From: NCEH01 sp043195195
GTDB taxonomy: Bacteria; Pseudomonadota; Alphaproteobacteria; Rhizobiales; Xanthobacteraceae
Direction: 5' to 3'
DNA: 64,000 nucleotides
NCBI RefSeq assembly: GCF_043195195.1
Contig: NZ_JBAFWT010000014.1
Span: forward strand, 65,231 to 129,230
Shown here: positions 33,464 through 42,184 of the stretch, piece after piece
Numbering within the stretch: position 1 is the stretch's first letter
How the letters are laid out: each line of letters starts with the position of its first letter
Translations under genes and position numbers: made by a program
The notes under the pieces: model-generated
Told to the model about the DNA's origin: nothing
Seen by the model: the letters and a program-made list of their open reading frames with translations, nothing else
Databases searched by the model: none

Positions 33464-34191
33464 ACCAGCGGGGACAATCCCGGCCGCTCGACGATCCGCG
33501 TCTCCTCGCTGCCGATGAGGACGCAGGTCGCCATGTCCGCCTGTTCGCCCTTCGCCTCGGCGAGGGTGGAGAGGACGATCCGCTCGTCCGGCCGTCCCGC
33601 CGCGCGGCCGAAGATCACCGGGACCGACGGGTCGAGCACGCCGCGCAGCAGCTCGAAGGCGCGATCGAGCTGCCAGGGCCGGGCGCGGCTGATGGGATTG
33701 TAGAGCGCGATCACGAACCCTGCCTGCGCCGCCGCCTTCAGGCGGGCCTCCACCAGCGGCCAGGGCTTGAGATTGTCGGATAGCGAGAGCGCGCAGAAAT
33801 CGTGGCCCAGCGGTGCGCCGATGCGGGCGGCAACGGCCAGCATGGCGGTGATGCCGGGAACCATCTCCACCTCCACCGCGCGCCATGGCGGCGGGCCGTG
33901 CTCGATCGCCTCGCACACCGCCGCCGCCATGGCGAACACGCCGGGATCGCCGCCCGAGACCATCACCACCCGCGCCCCCGCCGCCGCCCGTTCCAGCGCC
34001 GCGCCGGCCCGGCTCAGCTCCTCGCGATTTTCGGTGCCGTGGCGCGTCTGGCCCGGCTTTTCGGGCACGCGGGCGAGATAGGGGCCATAGCCGAAGATCT
34101 CCTGCGCGGCATCGAGCGCGGCGCGGGCCTGGGGCGTCACCTGTTCCGGCGATCCGGGGCCGAGGCCGACGACGCTAAGATGCCCGCTCAC
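33430..34191 (-). CDS. cobJ: precorrin-3B C17-methyltransferase
   Basis: This 253-residue tetrapyrrole methylase performs the ring-contracting C17 methylation. Signatures are SVVGLGPGSPEQVTPQA, VMVSGGDPGVFAMAAAV and CALSLSDNLKPWPL, with FVIALYNPISRARP typical of CobJ. It starts with GTG at 34191 overlapping the cobI stop codon (GTGA). Its 3' end overlaps the cobK coding end by 34 bases in opposite orientation. In the aerobic route its substrate is precorrin-3B from CobG. Confidence 0.94.
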   Translation of the reverse strand: MSGHLSVVGLGPGSPEQVTPQARAALDAAQEIFGYGPYLARVPEKPGQTRHGTENREELSRAGAALERAAAGARVVMVSGGDPGVFAMAAAVCEAIEHGPPPWRAVEVEMVPGITAMLAVAARIGAPLGHDFCALSLSDNLKPWPLVEARLKAAAQAGFVIALYNPISRARPWQLDRAFELLRGVLDPSVPVIFGRAAGRPDERIVLSTLAEAKGEQADMATCVLIGSEETRIVERPGLSPLVYSPRSARAAG

Positions 34192-34913
34192 GCCGCGCCC
34201 TCCCAGCCCGGCACCAGCACGATGGCGAAATAGGGCGCGCGGGCATCGTCGCGTCCGGCGAGCGGAACATGGGTGCAGCCCGCCATGGTGCCGCGCTCCA
34301 CATAGATGGCGCGCTCCAGCCGGCCGGCGCGTTCCAAAGCGCGGCGGATCTTCGGCAGATTGCGGCCCACCTTCATGATGACGGCGGCATCGGCCTGGGC
34401 GAGGCGCAGCGTCAGCGCATCCTCGTCCAGCGTGCCGGGCAGCACCATCAGCACGTCCTCGCCCTGGGCGATGGGCGCGCCCACCGTGGACCAGCAGCCC
34501 GACATGCCGGTGACGCCGGCGATCACCTGCGTCGGAAAGCGCGGGGCGAGGCGCACATGCAGATGCATGTAGGAGCCATAGAACAGCGGGTCTCCCTCGC
34601 TCAGCACCGCCACCGTCTGCCCCGCCATCAGCCGTTCGGCGAGCGCGGCGGCGGAGGCGTCGTAGAAGGCGGCGATGGCGCTGCGATAGGCGTCGTCGCG
34701 ATGAGGGATTTCCGTCGTCACGGGATAGAGCAGCGGCACTTCCTCGGCGCCCGGCGGGAAATGGGCACTGGCGATGGCGCGGGCGTGGCTGGAATTCCCG
34801 GCCTTGGCGAAATGCGCGATCACGTCCGCCGCGCCGAGCGCGCGCACCGCCTTCAGCGTGATGAGTTCGGGGTCTCCCGGCCCGACGCCGACACCGATCA
34901 AACGTCCCGTCAC
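34188..34913 (-). CDS. cobI: precorrin-2 C20-methyltransferase
   Basis: This 241-residue tetrapyrrole methylase converts precorrin-2 to precorrin-3A. It has the SAM-binding start LIGVGVGPGDPELITLKAV, LSEGDPLFYGSYMHLH and IAGVTGMSGCWSTVGAPIA. It begins with GTG at 34913, coupled to the cobH stop (GTGA), and is followed by cobJ with the same coupling. This is the first corrin-specific methylation encoded in the cluster; the genes producing precorrin-2 are not in the window. Confidence 0.94.
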   Translation of the reverse strand: MTGRLIGVGVGPGDPELITLKAVRALGAADVIAHFAKAGNSSHARAIASAHFPPGAEEVPLLYPVTTEIPHRDDAYRSAIAAFYDASAAALAERLMAGQTVAVLSEGDPLFYGSYMHLHVRLAPRFPTQVIAGVTGMSGCWSTVGAPIAQGEDVLMVLPGTLDEDALTLRLAQADAAVIMKVGRNLPKIRRALERAGRLERAIYVERGTMAGCTHVPLAGRDDARAPYFAIVLVPGWEGAA

Positions 34914-35545
34914 AGGCCGGCCCTCGCAAGCGAATTCAAGGCGGCGGCGGTGATGGCGCTGCCGCCGAGCCGTCCGCGCACGATGGCAAAGGGGATGCCG
35001 CGCGGGTTTTCCGCCAGCGCATCCTTGGATTCTGCCGCCCCCACAAAGCCCACCGGCATGCCGAGGATGGCGGCCGGGCGCGGCGCCCCGGCGTCCAGCA
35101 TTTCCAGGAGGTGGAACAAAGCGGTCGGCGCATTGCCGATGGCCACCACCGCGCCCTCCAGATGGGGCCGCCACAATTCCAGCGCGGCGGCAGACCGGGT
35201 GGTGCCGAGCCGCTCCGCCAGTTCCGGCACCTGGGGTTCGCGCAAGGTGCACAGCACAGAATTTCGGGCCGGCAGGCGGGCGCGGGTGACGCCATGGGCG
35301 ACCATCTGCGCATCGCACAGGATCGGCGCTCCGGCTTTCAGCGCCGCGCGGGCCGCCGCCACGAATCCGGGGCCGAACACGAAATCGCGCGCCGCCTCCA
35401 CCAGCCCGCAGGCATGGATCATGCGCACCGCGAGGTCGGCCTCCTCCTCGGTGAAGCGCGAGAGGTCCGCCTCGGCGCGGATGATGGCGAAGGAGCGCTC
35501 GTAAATGGCGGTGCCATCGCGCACATAATCGAACCCGGCAGCCAT
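34910..35545 (-). CDS. cobH: precorrin-8X methylmutase
   Basis: This 211-residue enzyme moves the C11 methyl to C12, forming hydrogenobyrinate. His44 in RMIHACGLVEAA is the catalytic residue, and ILCDAQMVAHGVTRARLP plus GFVGAAESKDAL are family blocks. The start codon overlaps the cobG stop by one base (TGATG) and the stop overlaps cobI by 4. Full length for the family. Confidence 0.95.
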   Translation of the reverse strand: MAAGFDYVRDGTAIYERSFAIIRAEADLSRFTEEEADLAVRMIHACGLVEAARDFVFGPGFVAAARAALKAGAPILCDAQMVAHGVTRARLPARNSVLCTLREPQVPELAERLGTTRSAAALELWRPHLEGAVVAIGNAPTALFHLLEMLDAGAPRPAAILGMPVGFVGAAESKDALAENPRGIPFAIVRGRLGGSAITAAALNSLARAGL

Positions 35546-37092
35546 CAGGCGGAACGCTCCAGAAAAGCCTGCGCGAGCAGGCGGGACAGGGCCTGCGCCC
35601 CGCTTTCACCGGGCTGTCTGCCCGGCGCGGCGAGGCGGGTGAGGGTGGGGATGAGGGCTGAAGGTGCAAGCGCGGTGAGCGCCGCGCCCTCCGCCGTGCC
35701 CTCTCGCACGAGGGCGATGGGAAAGTCCACAGCCGGCAAGTTTCCCACGGGCAAGTCATTCGGGCGCGCGCCGGTCGGTTCGCGCCCCACGAGCGTCACG
35801 GCGGCGGGCGCGGGATGGGCACAGCCCTTGGCGCAGCCGGAAACATGCACCTCGAAAGAGCCGTCGAGCAGCGGGGCGAGCGCGCGCGCCACCTGCGGGG
35901 CGAGCGCGCGGGCCGGCAGCAGGCCGGACGCGCAAGCCGGCGCGCCCGGACAGGCGGCCACGAAGCCGCGCGGGTCGGCGGGATCGGTAAGGAGGCCGAG
36001 GGTCGCGGCGGCCCGTTCCAGGCAGGCGGCGCCGTCCTGCGTCAGGCCAATTGCCAGCAGCGCGCGGCCGGAGGCGAGGCGGATCTCCCGGGCGCCGGCC
36101 TGTTCGGCGGCTTCGATGAGGGCGATGAAAGTCTCTGCCTCCAGCGCGCCGAACGGCAAGCCGATGCCGCGCGCGAAGCTGCCATCGGCGAGCGGGTGGA
36201 GGTGCAGTGGGCCGGGGCGGGTTTTGGGGGACCGGTGCGCGAGAGAGGGCCGGGGCGCGAGGTCGGCGCCCGGGTCCGCTTCAGAATTCGCCTGCGTGCG
36301 GGTCGGCTGCGGTGCGGCGTCGAGGCACTCTTCCCCCTCCCCACCCCTCCCCCGTACGCGGGAGAGGGGACTTTGCGGCCCTTGGGGGGCGCTTGAGGCG
36401 GAGAATGCGTCGTGCGCGGATGCCGCGCCTCGCGCGCGATCGTCCAATGCGGACCGGCGCAGCACATCTTCCATCCGGGCCGCACGCCCAAGCGCGGCGA
36501 TGCGCGCCAAGAGGTCGACCACGGCCGCGATAGCCTCCCGCCGGCCTAGCTTGGCGAGGGGATGGGCGCGCGCCGCATCGCCGGCCAAGGCGATCCGCCA
36601 CGCCACGCCACGGAGCGCGCGCACCGCTTGCAGCCGCACGTCGGCCTTGGAGGCATCGAGCGGGCAAGCGCCGCCGCCGTCGATCACAACCGAAACCTTC
36701 GGCCCAAGGCGGGGCAGAAGGCCGGCGGCGGCCACCGCCGCGCCGATCTCCCCGGCAAGCAGGCGGGCGTCCGCGATCTCGGCGGCGTCGATGCCGGCGA
36801 GCGGCGATGCATCGATGGCGAGGCCCTCGCGCGGCACCAGAGCGAGGGCGGCGACGGCATCATTGAGCGGGCCGACGCTCTCCTCCGCCAGGCCGCGAAT
36901 CTGCAGGCTGCCGCGCGCGGTCACTTCCACTATGCCGTTGCCGAACGCTTGGGCCGCCCGCGCCAGCCCCACCAGGGCGCGCGGCGCGAAAATGCCGTCG
37001 GCGGGCACGAGGCGCACCAGAAGGCCGTCGCCGGTCGCCATGGGGGCGCTCAGCGCCGGGCAGGCGCCGCGCCGGCGGGACAGCGCGTTCAT
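35545..37092 (-). CDS. cobG: precorrin-3B synthase
   Basis: This 515-residue protein resembles nitrite/sulfite reductases in two halves and makes precorrin-3B with O2, an aerobic-pathway step. GDGLLVRLVPADGIFAPRAL and FGNGIVEVTARGSLQIRGL open the first half. The iron-sulfur/siroheme cysteines appear as ACPGAPACASG and SGCAKGCAHPAP near residues 390-440. Between about residues 215 and 300 the two halves are separated by a low-complexity linker rich in Ala, Pro and Arg that contains an in-frame palindromic repeat (36341-36370). The protein is thus longer than usual (about 460 in Pseudomonas denitrificans). Confidence 0.92.
   Translation of the reverse strand: MNALSRRRGACPALSAPMATGDGLLVRLVPADGIFAPRALVGLARAAQAFGNGIVEVTARGSLQIRGLAEESVGPLNDAVAALALVPREGLAIDASPLAGIDAAEIADARLLAGEIGAAVAAAGLLPRLGPKVSVVIDGGGACPLDASKADVRLQAVRALRGVAWRIALAGDAARAHPLAKLGRREAIAAVVDLLARIAALGRAARMEDVLRRSALDDRARGAASAHDAFSASSAPQGPQSPLSRVRGRGGEGEECLDAAPQPTRTQANSEADPGADLAPRPSLAHRSPKTRPGPLHLHPLADGSFARGIGLPFGALEAETFIALIEAAEQAGAREIRLASGRALLAIGLTQDGAACLERAAATLGLLTDPADPRGFVAACPGAPACASGLLPARALAPQVARALAPLLDGSFEVHVSGCAKGCAHPAPAAVTLVGREPTGARPNDLPVGNLPAVDFPIALVREGTAEGAALTALAPSALIPTLTRLAAPGRQPGESGAQALSRLLAQAFLERSA
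36341..36370. repeat. palindromic element inside cobG, translated in-frame
   Basis: CCTCCCCCG-tac-GCGGGAGAGGGG is almost the same as the intergenic element at 27391. On the cobG strand it encodes approximately SPLSRVRGRGGEG (residues 241-253) in the inter-domain linker. It keeps the reading frame open. Confidence 0.75.
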
Positions 37093-40000
37093 TCCGCCGC
37101 CTCCGTGCCAAGGGTCGCTTGATTTCGCGCCTCGGTGCGCGCCTTCGCGATGTCACGTGCTTCCGCGCGCAGGGCGGCCAGATCCGCGTCGAGATCGTTG
37201 CGCCGCGCGTGCCACAGGCCGCGCCGGCGGGCATCCTCGAAGCGGCGCGCCATCGCCTCTGCCGCCTGCGGGTTTTCGCGCAGCAGAAAGGCGCGCACGG
37301 CCTCGTCGAGAAGATAGGCCGCGTGCAATTGGTCGAGCAGGTGGGGGGGCACCTGATGGGTGGTCTCGGCGAAGGCCATCAGCCGGTCCACGGTTTCGGT
37401 CAGCTCGGCGGCGCCGCGCGGGCCGTGGCGCATCTGGCCGGCGATGAAGGTGGCGGACACGCGTCCATGGACGATGCGGGCCAGCGCATCCTTCAGGGCG
37501 CGGGCCTTCGGCTTTTCGGGATCGCTGGTGTCGAGCACCACCAGATCCACCGCTTTCCCGAGCAGCGCGGCGGCGGCGGCGAACCCGCCCATGAAGGCGC
37601 CATCCTCGGTGCCGTCCAGGAGGTCGCGCGCGGGATCGTCGGCCGTATGCAACAGCGCGTCGGCGCGCGCCACCTGGGCGGCGAAGGCGCCGACGGCCGG
37701 GCGGGCCGCGCCCTCCGGCCCGTCATAGACATGGGAGGCGGCGGCAAGATAGGCGGCGCCGAGTTCGCTCCGGTCGGCGAAAGCCCCGCGTGCCAGCGCG
37801 TCCTCGATGCCAGCGCCATAGGCGCCCGGCGCCGAGCCGAAGATGCGGGCGACATCCGCGCCGGCGCGCGCCAAAGCGGCGAGCGGATTTTCATCCGCTT
37901 CCTCCGCGCGGGCTGCGACCGCGCGGGCTGCTGCGTCCAACAGGGCGAGCTGGGCTGGAAAAATATCGCGGAACAGGCCGGAGACGCGCCAGCTTACATC
38001 CACGCGCGGCCGGCCGAGGCTCGCGGGCGGCAGCACTTCGATGCCGGTAACGCGCGCGCTGCCATGATCCCAGATCGGCCGGCAGCCCATCAGATGCAGC
38101 CCCTGGGCGATCTCCTCGCCGCCCGTGCGCAAGGTGGCGCTGCCCCACAGGTCGATCACCACGCTGCGGGGGTAATCGCCATGCTCCTGGAGATAGGTCC
38201 GCACCACCTCGTCGGCGGCGAGGCGGCCGAGGTCCATGGCGGTGGCAGTGGGCAGATGGCGCGGATCGGCGGTGAAGAGATTGCGCCCCGTGGGCAGCAC
38301 ATCGCGCCGCCCACGCGCCGGGGCGCCCGCTGGGCCGGGGCTGACATGGCGACCGTCGAGGGCGGTGAGCAGGGCCGCGCGCTCGGCGTGGGCGCTCTGG
38401 GTGCGGTCGGCATCATCGTCTTCCGCGCCATAGATATGCAGGCCGTCCTTCACCTGCATGTCCTTCACATCGCACAACCAGGCATCGATCCGGCGCAGCG
38501 CCTCGTTCGGATCGGTCCCGGCATCGATGCCGGCACGCACGGAAAGGCCGGTTTCGGCGGCGCTCTCGACAATCAGCCGGGCAAGCCGGTCGCGGCGGCG
38601 GGTATCGAGCCCGTCCGCCTCGGCATATTCGTCCACCAGCCGTTCGAGGGTCTGTTCCGCTTCGGTAAGTCCGGCGCCGGTGAGCGGCGGCGGCAGGTGG
38701 CCGAGCGTGACGGCGGCGATCCGCCGCTTCGCCTGCGCCGCCTCGCCCGGATTGGAGACGATGAAGGGATAGATGACCGGAAGGGCGCCCAGAACGGCTT
38801 GCGGAAAGCAGTCTTGCGTGAGCGCAACCGCCTTGCCAGGCAGCCATTCCAGCGTGCCATGGGCGCCCATGTGAACAAGGGCATGGGCATCGAGCCCGTG
38901 CCGCAACCACAGGCCGAAAGCGAGGAGGGCATGGCGCGGCGGCAAGGCCGGGTCGTGATAGTCCGCGCGGCGGTCGAGCGAGGCGCCGCGATCCGGCGCC
39001 AGCGCCACGGTCACGTGCCCGAAGCGGGCGAAGCGGAAATGGAAGACGCCCGCCCGTAGGTCGCGATCCTGCTCCGGCGTGCCCCAGGCGGCGGTGATCG
39101 CGGCGCGCACGGGGTCTGGGAGGCCGGCGAACAGGAGCTGATAATCGGCGAGCGGCAGCGCCGCGGTGCCCACGATGCAATCCAGCAGGGCTTTCGAATC
39201 CACCGGCGCCGCACCGACGTCATAGCCTTCCCGCTCCAGTGTCTCCAGCAATTGGCGCACGCTTTCCGGCACGTCGAGGCCCACCGCATAGCCGGTGCGG
39301 CCGGGGGCACCGGGATAATCGGGCATCAGGATCGCAATGCGGCGTTCTGCGCGGTGTGTGTGGGCAAGCCGGATCAAGGCGGCGGCCCGCGCCGCCACAT
39401 GGGCGATGGCCTGCGGCTCCGCGCGATTGAGCGCGGCGGTGAAGGCGAGGTCCGCGTCCGGGGCGGCCATGTCCTTGAAGGAGATGGCGCCGGCCAGCAC
39501 CCGCCCGTCCAGCTCCGGCAGCACGACGTGCATGGCAAGATCGGCGGCGGCGAGGCCGCGCGGGCTGTTCGCCCAGGCGTCCCGCGCCGTGGTGGCGGGA
39601 ATGATCTGGAGCACCGGCGGCCCGCCGGCGGGGAAAATATCCTCCGCATCGCCTGCCGCAAACGCGGTGGCGGTGAGGATCAGGTCCGGGGCGGTGGCGG
39701 CGATGGCGTCGCGCACGAAGGCGCGGGATCTGGGATCCTTCAGGCTGGCGAGAAACAGCGGAACCGGCGCGATGCCGTGCGCCGCCAGTGCCGCGCAGAG
39801 GGCATCGATGGGCGCAAGATCCCCGGCCAGCCACATGGAGCGGTAGAACAGAAGCAGGGCGCGCGGCAGGGGAGCAGAGGGATCTGAGGGGGGAAGGGCA
39901 GGGAGGTCGCGAGGAAGCGGAGGGAGAGCGCTTGCGGCGCGCGGTGCGTTCCGTATCACGTCCGCCAGATCCACTGCCCCAAGGCCCGGCAGATAGAAGC

Positions 40001-40535
40001 TCGCGGGCGGCACGCTTTTCGGCGCGACGATTGATGCGCCGGCTTCCCCCCGCACCACGCGCGCCACCCGCTCCAGCAGCGCGGCCATGTTGTCCGGCCC
40101 GCCCTGGCGGAAATATCCCAGCCAGTCGGTGAGTTGGTCCGCCGGCACCGTGGAGAGGGCGGCGAGGCGGGGGTCGTCCTGGTCCTCGCCGGGCAGCAGA
40201 GCGAGCGCGATGCCGTGCGAGCGGGCGAGATCCGCCAGCCGCTCGGCGCCATAGCGCCACCAGTCGAGCCCGCCCAATTGGCGCACCAAGATCACCTTGG
40301 CGTGCCGCGCCGCCTTGTCGATCCACAGATCCACCGACATGGGATGGCGCAGATCCTTCAGCCGCGCGAGCCGCAGGCTCGGCAGGCGGTCGCGGCCCCG
40401 CCGCCACGCGGCGGCGAGCGCCAGGAGGTCGCTGTCGGTGAAGGAGAGGGCAAGCACGTCACCGGGCGGCTGGCGCAAGTCGATGGGCTCGGCCAGATCC
40501 TCGATGGTTGCGGACGTGCTCGCGAGCAGGTGCAT
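37089..40535 (-). CDS. cobN: aerobic cobaltochelatase subunit CobN
   Basis: This 1148-residue protein is the large, substrate-binding subunit of the ATP-dependent cobaltochelatase that inserts Co(II) into hydrogenobyrinate a,c-diamide with CobS and CobT, neither of which is in the window. It belongs to the CobN/BchH magnesium-chelatase family, with VHMGAHGTLEWLPGKAVAL and IVSNPGEAAQAKRRIAAVT in the core and a C-terminal region including FMGGFAAAAALLGKAVDL. It is slightly shorter than the Pseudomonas denitrificans protein but is complete. It ends by overlapping the cobG start (ATGA). Confidence 0.95.
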   Translation of the reverse strand: MHLLASTSATIEDLAEPIDLRQPPGDVLALSFTDSDLLALAAAWRRGRDRLPSLRLARLKDLRHPMSVDLWIDKAARHAKVILVRQLGGLDWWRYGAERLADLARSHGIALALLPGEDQDDPRLAALSTVPADQLTDWLGYFRQGGPDNMAALLERVARVVRGEAGASIVAPKSVPPASFYLPGLGAVDLADVIRNAPRAASALPPLPRDLPALPPSDPSAPLPRALLLFYRSMWLAGDLAPIDALCAALAAHGIAPVPLFLASLKDPRSRAFVRDAIAATAPDLILTATAFAAGDAEDIFPAGGPPVLQIIPATTARDAWANSPRGLAAADLAMHVVLPELDGRVLAGAISFKDMAAPDADLAFTAALNRAEPQAIAHVAARAAALIRLAHTHRAERRIAILMPDYPGAPGRTGYAVGLDVPESVRQLLETLEREGYDVGAAPVDSKALLDCIVGTAALPLADYQLLFAGLPDPVRAAITAAWGTPEQDRDLRAGVFHFRFARFGHVTVALAPDRGASLDRRADYHDPALPPRHALLAFGLWLRHGLDAHALVHMGAHGTLEWLPGKAVALTQDCFPQAVLGALPVIYPFIVSNPGEAAQAKRRIAAVTLGHLPPPLTGAGLTEAEQTLERLVDEYAEADGLDTRRRDRLARLIVESAAETGLSVRAGIDAGTDPNEALRRIDAWLCDVKDMQVKDGLHIYGAEDDDADRTQSAHAERAALLTALDGRHVSPGPAGAPARGRRDVLPTGRNLFTADPRHLPTATAMDLGRLAADEVVRTYLQEHGDYPRSVVIDLWGSATLRTGGEEIAQGLHLMGCRPIWDHGSARVTGIEVLPPASLGRPRVDVSWRVSGLFRDIFPAQLALLDAAARAVAARAEEADENPLAALARAGADVARIFGSAPGAYGAGIEDALARGAFADRSELGAAYLAAASHVYDGPEGAARPAVGAFAAQVARADALLHTADDPARDLLDGTEDGAFMGGFAAAAALLGKAVDLVVLDTSDPEKPKARALKDALARIVHGRVSATFIAGQMRHGPRGAAELTETVDRLMAFAETTHQVPPHLLDQLHAAYLLDEAVRAFLLRENPQAAEAMARRFEDARRRGLWHARRNDLDADLAALRAEARDIAKARTEARNQATLGTEAAE

Positions 40536-40554
40536 GGGAAAGCTTACCCCAGGC

Positions 40555-41613
40555 TCAAACGGAAAGCGCCAGCGGTTCCTCGCTCAGCAGGGCACGCTCC
40601 ACGGCGGAGCGGTCGAAGCCCTGCAGGCCGATCACCACCAGCGCACCGGTGCGCGGCTCGCCCTCGCGCCAGGGCCGGTCGAATTGGTGCGAGATGCGCG
40701 TGCCCACCCCCTGCACCAGCAACCGCAGCGGCTTGCCCGCCACATGGGCGAAGCCTTTCACACGCAAGACGTCCGGCGTTTCCGCCGCGCGGGCGACCCG
40801 GGCGGCGAGCGCTGCAGGGTCGGTGATATCGGGCAGGCGCACGATGAAACTGTCGAAATCGTCGTGGTCGTGATCCAGCTCGTCGTCATGATGGGTCCGG
40901 CGGGCGTCGATCTCGTCCTCTGTGCCGACGCCAAGGCCAAGCAGGATCGCAGCATCCACCTTGCCGCCGGCCGCGCGCACCACCTTGACGGCGCGCGGCA
41001 GGGCTTTGGCGATGCGGGCATCGGCGATTTCAGCGCCGGTCGCATCCAGCAGGTCCGACTTGGAGAGGATGATGAGATCGGCGCAGGCAATCTGGTCCTC
41101 GAATACCTCTTCCACCGGATCGTCGTGGTCGAGCGTGTCATCGGCCGCGCGCTGGGCGGCGAGGGCTTCCAGATCGTCCGCGACGCGGCCTTGCGCCAGC
41201 GCCGGCCCATCCACCACCGCCACCACGCCGTCCACCGTGACGCGGCTCTTGATGGCGGGCCATTGGAACGCCTGCACCAGGGGCTTTGGCAAGGCGAGGC
41301 CGGAGGTCTCGATCAGGATGTGGTCCACGCGCGGCGTGCGGGACAAGATGAGGTCCAGCGCCGGCACGAAATCGTCGGCCACCGTGCAGCACAGGCAGCC
41401 ATTGGCCAGCTCGACGATATTGTCCTCCGGGCAGCTCTCGATGCCGCAGCCCTTCAAAATCTCGCCGTCGATGCCCACGTCGCCGAATTCGTTGACGATC
41501 ACCGCGAGGCGCTTGCCCCCGGCATTTTCCAGGATGTGGCGGATCAGGGTCGTCTTCCCCGCGCCGAGGAAGCCGGTAACGATGGTGCAGGGAATGCGGG
41601 CGAGAGAGGTCAT
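40555..41613 (-). CDS. cobW: cobalamin biosynthesis metal-binding GTPase CobW
   Basis: This 352-residue G3E P-loop GTPase is a likely cobalt chaperone for CobN. The Walker A motif is GFLGAGKT (14-21), the metal-binding CxCC is GCLCC (72-76), and LSKSDL supplies the guanine-recognition NKxD-type motif with Ser at the second position. A His/Asp-rich loop (HHDDELDHDHDDFD, about 240-255) could bind metal. It starts by overlapping the DUF1636 stop (ATGA) and is followed by cobN at 19 bases. Regulation is by the B12 riboswitch upstream. Confidence 0.95.
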   Translation of the reverse strand: MTSLARIPCTIVTGFLGAGKTTLIRHILENAGGKRLAVIVNEFGDVGIDGEILKGCGIESCPEDNIVELANGCLCCTVADDFVPALDLILSRTPRVDHILIETSGLALPKPLVQAFQWPAIKSRVTVDGVVAVVDGPALAQGRVADDLEALAAQRAADDTLDHDDPVEEVFEDQIACADLIILSKSDLLDATGAEIADARIAKALPRAVKVVRAAGGKVDAAILLGLGVGTEDEIDARRTHHDDELDHDHDDFDSFIVRLPDITDPAALAARVARAAETPDVLRVKGFAHVAGKPLRLLVQGVGTRISHQFDRPWREGEPRTGALVVIGLQGFDRSAVERALLSEEPLALSV

Positions 41614-42098
41614 CGCTGGTCCTCGGAGAAGCTCATGGGAGGAATGCGGGCAATCATGCCGCGCTTGAGGCTGTCGGGGCGTCCGCGCCAGGGCAGGATG
41701 CCGTCGGTGGAGGTCGCGAAGAGGGTCGCGCCGGTGAGCAGGTCGGCGGCGCTGTCGGGGGTGAGATCGCCGAACACGTAGGACCAGCCGCCGGTGCGCA
41801 CCAGCGCTGCGGAAAGCGCGCGCTTGCAGTTGGAAAGGCAGCGCACCTCTTTCACGGCGATGGCGGGGTCCCCGCCCGTTGCCACGGCGCGGATCGCGTC
41901 CCGTGCCAGGGCCGCGCCGGCCGGCTCGGTTTGCGGATCGGCGCCGGTAAGCTTGCAGGTGGTGCAGACGAACAGGGTCACGGCCGGAACGCAGGCGACG
42001 CGCAGGGAATCGCGGGTCGGCCCGTCGGCGGGCGTGCCGCTTCGCGCCGTCGTGTCGCCCGCCGCGAAAGGTGCATCGTCGTTGGAAGGTCGCTCCAC
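41610..42098 (-). CDS. DUF1636 metal-binding protein
   Basis: This protein of up to 162 residues belongs to DUF1636, small proteins repeatedly found beside cobW in riboswitch-controlled cobalt genes. The conserved cysteines are FVCTTCKL and RCLSNCKRALSAAL, in a thioredoxin-like ferredoxin arrangement. The N-terminal 40 residues look non-conserved; a GTG giving VTLFVCTTC would start nearer to family position, so the start is uncertain. It overlaps cobW by 4 bases. A role in cobalt handling or delivery is inferred from context only. Confidence 0.8.
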   Translation of the reverse strand: MERPSNDDAPFAAGDTTARSGTPADGPTRDSLRVACVPAVTLFVCTTCKLTGADPQTEPAGAALARDAIRAVATGGDPAIAVKEVRCLSNCKRALSAALVRTGGWSYVFGDLTPDSAADLLTGATLFATSTDGILPWRGRPDSLKRGMIARIPPMSFSEDQR

Positions 42099-42184
42099 GC
42101 CGCGTATCCATGGGTGCGAGCGGCCCGCTCGGCGCGTGCCTCAGAGAGAATCGCCATGCCAGGGCACCCCGCCCGGTACGCGCT

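Noticed and set aside
37119..39059. 646-codon open frame on the plus strand across cobN
   Set aside because: It is antisense to well-conserved cobN. Long shadow frames are common in GC-rich DNA, and the translation has no recognisable domain.
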